Below are positions 61,603 to 64,000 of a stretch of DNA of 64,000 nt, in pieces. This stretch comes from Owenia fusiformis (Eukaryota; Annelida; Polychaeta; Sabellida; Oweniidae). The first letter of the stretch is position 1. Each line of letters starts with the position of its first letter. The notes beneath the pieces are model-generated. The model was given only the letters and a program-made list of their open reading frames with translations. It was not told where the DNA came from and searched no databases. The stretch is taken from NCBI GenBank assembly GCA_903813345.2, contig CAIIXF020000001.1:47693885-47757884 (forward strand), in the 5' to 3' direction. The translations under genes and the position numbers were made by a program.

Positions 61603-62129
61603 TTTTCAAAGCTCCTATCATTTCAAATAATATATTTGGTACACTCTCTTAAAAATGCAATAGATTCTGTTTTGTGACCTTCCCAAAAGTCCAACTTTTT
61701 TATAGACACATTTTCTGAGTCACACTCCTGTGTATATACTTTCTCCAGTATGTATGAACCAAAACTAGGTTCATCATTTCCCGTGTGCCTAAACCGATAT
61801 TTTATTTTTTTTAATCATCAATCTATCAGAATCAATATATTGTACTTTCTCCTGTGTGTATGATCTTCTATTTATATTTTCCAGTGTATATATGAAACAA
61901 TACCTTTTAACTGTGTGTATTGACAACTATCATGTACTTTCTCTAGTGTGCATGAGCAAATATTATGTACTTTTACCAGTTATTTAACGAGGCGTATAGC
62001 CTTTTTATTTTTTCGTGAAGCCACTCAGTAAAATACGATTTCTCTGAAACCTGATGTCTAATCAAGATCAGTATCTATGTGTTCCTGACACGTTTGGGCG
62101 TCCGGGAATAACAACGTCTACACAATTTG
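61603..62129 (-). other. Region after the gypsy pol remnant, probable 3' non-coding part or LTR
   Basis: Loosely repeated GTACTTTCTCCAGTGTGTATGA variants occur at about 61720-61990. No LTR end pair can be fixed because only one side of the element is in the window. Confidence 0.3.
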
Positions 62130-63685
62130 TTACAATCTGGATAATGCATCAGCACATCCATTGTTTATGCCAGATCTGTGTATAACCTTAAAGTTATATT
62201 GCTGTAAGGTTAACGACCATCTTGTAAGTCTGTGATTGGTATTCAGCATCTTGTTCAGCCACTTTAAGGGATTATAGTCTGTTATGACCACAAATCTTCT
62301 CCCTAACAAGTAGTATCTCATGTATTGAATAGCCCATACGATTGCCAAACATTCCTTCTCTATTACTGCGTAATTACGTTCTCTTGGGAGTAATTTACGA
62401 CTTAAGTACATGATTGGGTGCTCTCCATCATCAACATCTTGGCTCAAACTCCGGAAATACCCACATCTGATGCATATGTAATTACCAGAAATGTTCTTGT
62501 GAAGTCAGGACTACTCAAGATTGTGCCAGAACACAATAGTTTCTTCAATTGATCATGTGCTTTCTGTTCTCGGTCTCCCCATGGTATTTTCACTGGTATG
62601 GATTTTTTGGTCAATACGGTTAGGGGGAAAGCAATATCAGCATATTTTGGAACAAACTTCCTAAAATAGCCTGTCATCCCCAAAAATGTTCTCAAATTCT
62701 TCTTCGTTGTGGGTCTATCCATCTCTGTATTGCTTCTGTCTTCTCAATAGTTGGCTTGATTGTACCACCTCCAACTATGTGGCCCAGATATTTAACTTCT
62801 TCAAAAGCAAAACTACACTTTGACAGCTTTGCAGTCAAGTTGTGTTTTCTCAATCTATCAAGAATGTTTTTGACATCATGATCGTGTGAATCAAAATCAG
62901 TGCTGAATACAACCAAATCATCGAAATATGCATCAGAGTATTCTTCAGCTCCTTCAAGCATCCTGTCCATTACTCTCTGAAAGGTGGCAGGTGCACCATG
63001 TAACCCAAAAGGCATTCTGACTTATAAATTGGAACGTGCCGAAGGGAGCTAGTACTGACGTCTTGTCTTTAGAATCACTACTAAGGGGAATTTGCCAAAA
63101 ACCTCTGCAAAGATCCATTACAGTTATGAAAACAGCAGTGGCAAGACCATCGAGTATTTCATCTATTCTTGGCATAGGATATGCATTAAACTCTGTAACT
63201 TTATTCAAATCTCGAAAGTCTACACAGTCTCGGAGTTCTCCATTTTTCTTTGGTACAAAAACAAAGTTTGAGCCCCATTCACTCATAGATGGTTCCATTT
63301 TTCCCTTAGATATCATTTTATCTGCCCTTTCCTTCATCAATTCAATGTATGCCTTATGGAATCGTCTCAGCCTCTGTCTTACAGGTTTGTTGTATTTGGT
63401 GTTGATGTGATGGGTAATTAAGTCTGTAATTCCAGGCTCATCAGACAGCATGTCATTGTACTCATCAAGAAGTGCTACAATTTGCTTCTCTTGCTCTTCA
63501 GTGAGAGTTGGTGAAATGTTGAATTTATGTTCATTCTCTTTATCATCTATAATCGGCCGTTGTATTGGCATGTACTCTTCTGCATCATCATTATCACTGT
63601 CTCTATCTATATCATCATTTTCAATGGTTTGTAGAGTGAAACAGCAGAAATTATCAGGATTGTGATATCTTTTCAGGAGATTCAC
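62130..63685 (-). pseudogene. Ty3/gypsy (Gmr1-like) pol remnant: reverse transcriptase and RNase H
   Basis: Four frame segments in order on the minus strand: 63685-62954, 63015-62692, 62722-62444, 62447-62130, joined by frame breaks at about 63010, 62715 and 62445. The first has the RT entry region (VPKKNGELRDCVDFRDLNK); the second the catalytic YFDD box; the third the connection (FLGMTGYFRKFVPKYADIA) and start of RNase H; the fourth its remainder (IEKECLAIVWA, HRSGINNGCADALSRL). In the third segment the usual TDAS of RNase H reads TYAS, so a catalytic Asp is lost. The element is therefore inactive. The integrase end lies 5' of this block rather than 3'. Confidence 0.88.
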
Positions 63686-64000
63686 ATCTGTATGTCATAA
63701 TTGACTTTGTTGCATCTCTTTATGATTTTAAATGGTCCTTGCCATTTTGCTTGTAGCTTCATCTCACTAGAAGGAAGCATTAATAAAACTTTGTCTCCTG
63801 GTTTATATTCTATGTCACGAGATTTTTCATCATAGTAGGCTTTCTGGTTGTGTTTTGCTCTGATTACATTATCTTTCACTATCTCATGCATTGACTCTAA
63901 TTTTTCTCTCATCTTTGTGATATGCTCAATGACATTTGTAGAAACATCTCTGTTGGGTTCCCATCTCTCACCTAGAACATATATTGGGCCTCTCACTATC
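63682..64000 (-). pseudogene. Integrase C-terminal region of the same Ty3/gypsy remnant, cut by the window edge
   Basis: An open frame from the window end with the tail of a retroelement integrase: a helical region (NVIEHITKMREKL), AYYDEKSR, YKPGDKVLLMLP, then the GPY/F-type module KWQGPFKIIKR. It breaks frame at about 63685 and runs into the RT segment. In the common Ty3/gypsy order integrase follows RNase H; here it precedes RT, as in Gmr1-like elements. The DDE core would lie beyond the window. Confidence 0.82.

Overview
The window looks like nuclear DNA from a marine invertebrate animal. It is AT-rich, has spliced genes with GT/AG introns of a few hundred bases to more than 1 kb, and is dense in transposon remnants, foldback elements and minisatellites. 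The gene families (SoxF, SLC16, sulfotransferase, SVWC and ShKT secreted proteins) and the repeats (a LINE, a Gmr1-like Ty3/gypsy element, mariner, many MITEs) suit a lophotrochozoan such as a mollusc. A hemichordate or another bilaterian cannot be excluded from sequence alone.

Layout. 0.8-1.6 kb: truncated LINE reverse transcriptase (-). 2.5-3.5 kb: minisatellite with a higher-order period. 4.9-5.3 kb: ACAAT-type microsatellite. 5.86-7.13 kb: last coding exon of a SoxF transcription factor (+); the exon holding the first part of the HMG box lies outside the window. 17.8-20.5 kb (-): five-exon gene for a secreted SVWC-ShKT protein. 21.8-23.5 kb (-): three-exon gene for a small secreted protein with an acidic first half and a strongly basic, Cys/Trp-rich second half. 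24.26-25.05 kb (-): an orphan single-exon ORF. 27.3-29.7 kb (-): five-exon sulfotransferase-family gene. 49.7-53.9 kb (+): six-exon SLC16/monocarboxylate-transporter-like gene. 60.5-60.8 kb (-): decayed mariner transposase. 62.1-64.0 kb (-): decayed Ty3/gypsy pol whose integrase end lies 5' of the reverse transcriptase.

I rebuilt the four spliced genes by hand from splice sites and matching intron phases. Every junction keeps frame, giving proteins of 180, 162, 270 and 506 residues.

Between the genes are TIR and foldback elements. They include an 849-bp near-perfect palindrome with a 5-bp target duplication, two 90-bp hairpin elements with 8-9-bp target duplications, a TIR element filled with minisatellite units, and a 0.9-kb TIR element present twice. 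One copy of the last ends 28 bp before an SLC16 exon. A large diverged inverted duplication (arms 40.3-45.8 and 57.7-60.3 kb) encloses the whole SLC16-like gene.

The best candidates for something undescribed are the two adjacent same-strand secreted-protein genes (a prepropeptide-like cationic protein and an SVWC-ShKT fusion), which could be host-defence effectors. That role is inference.
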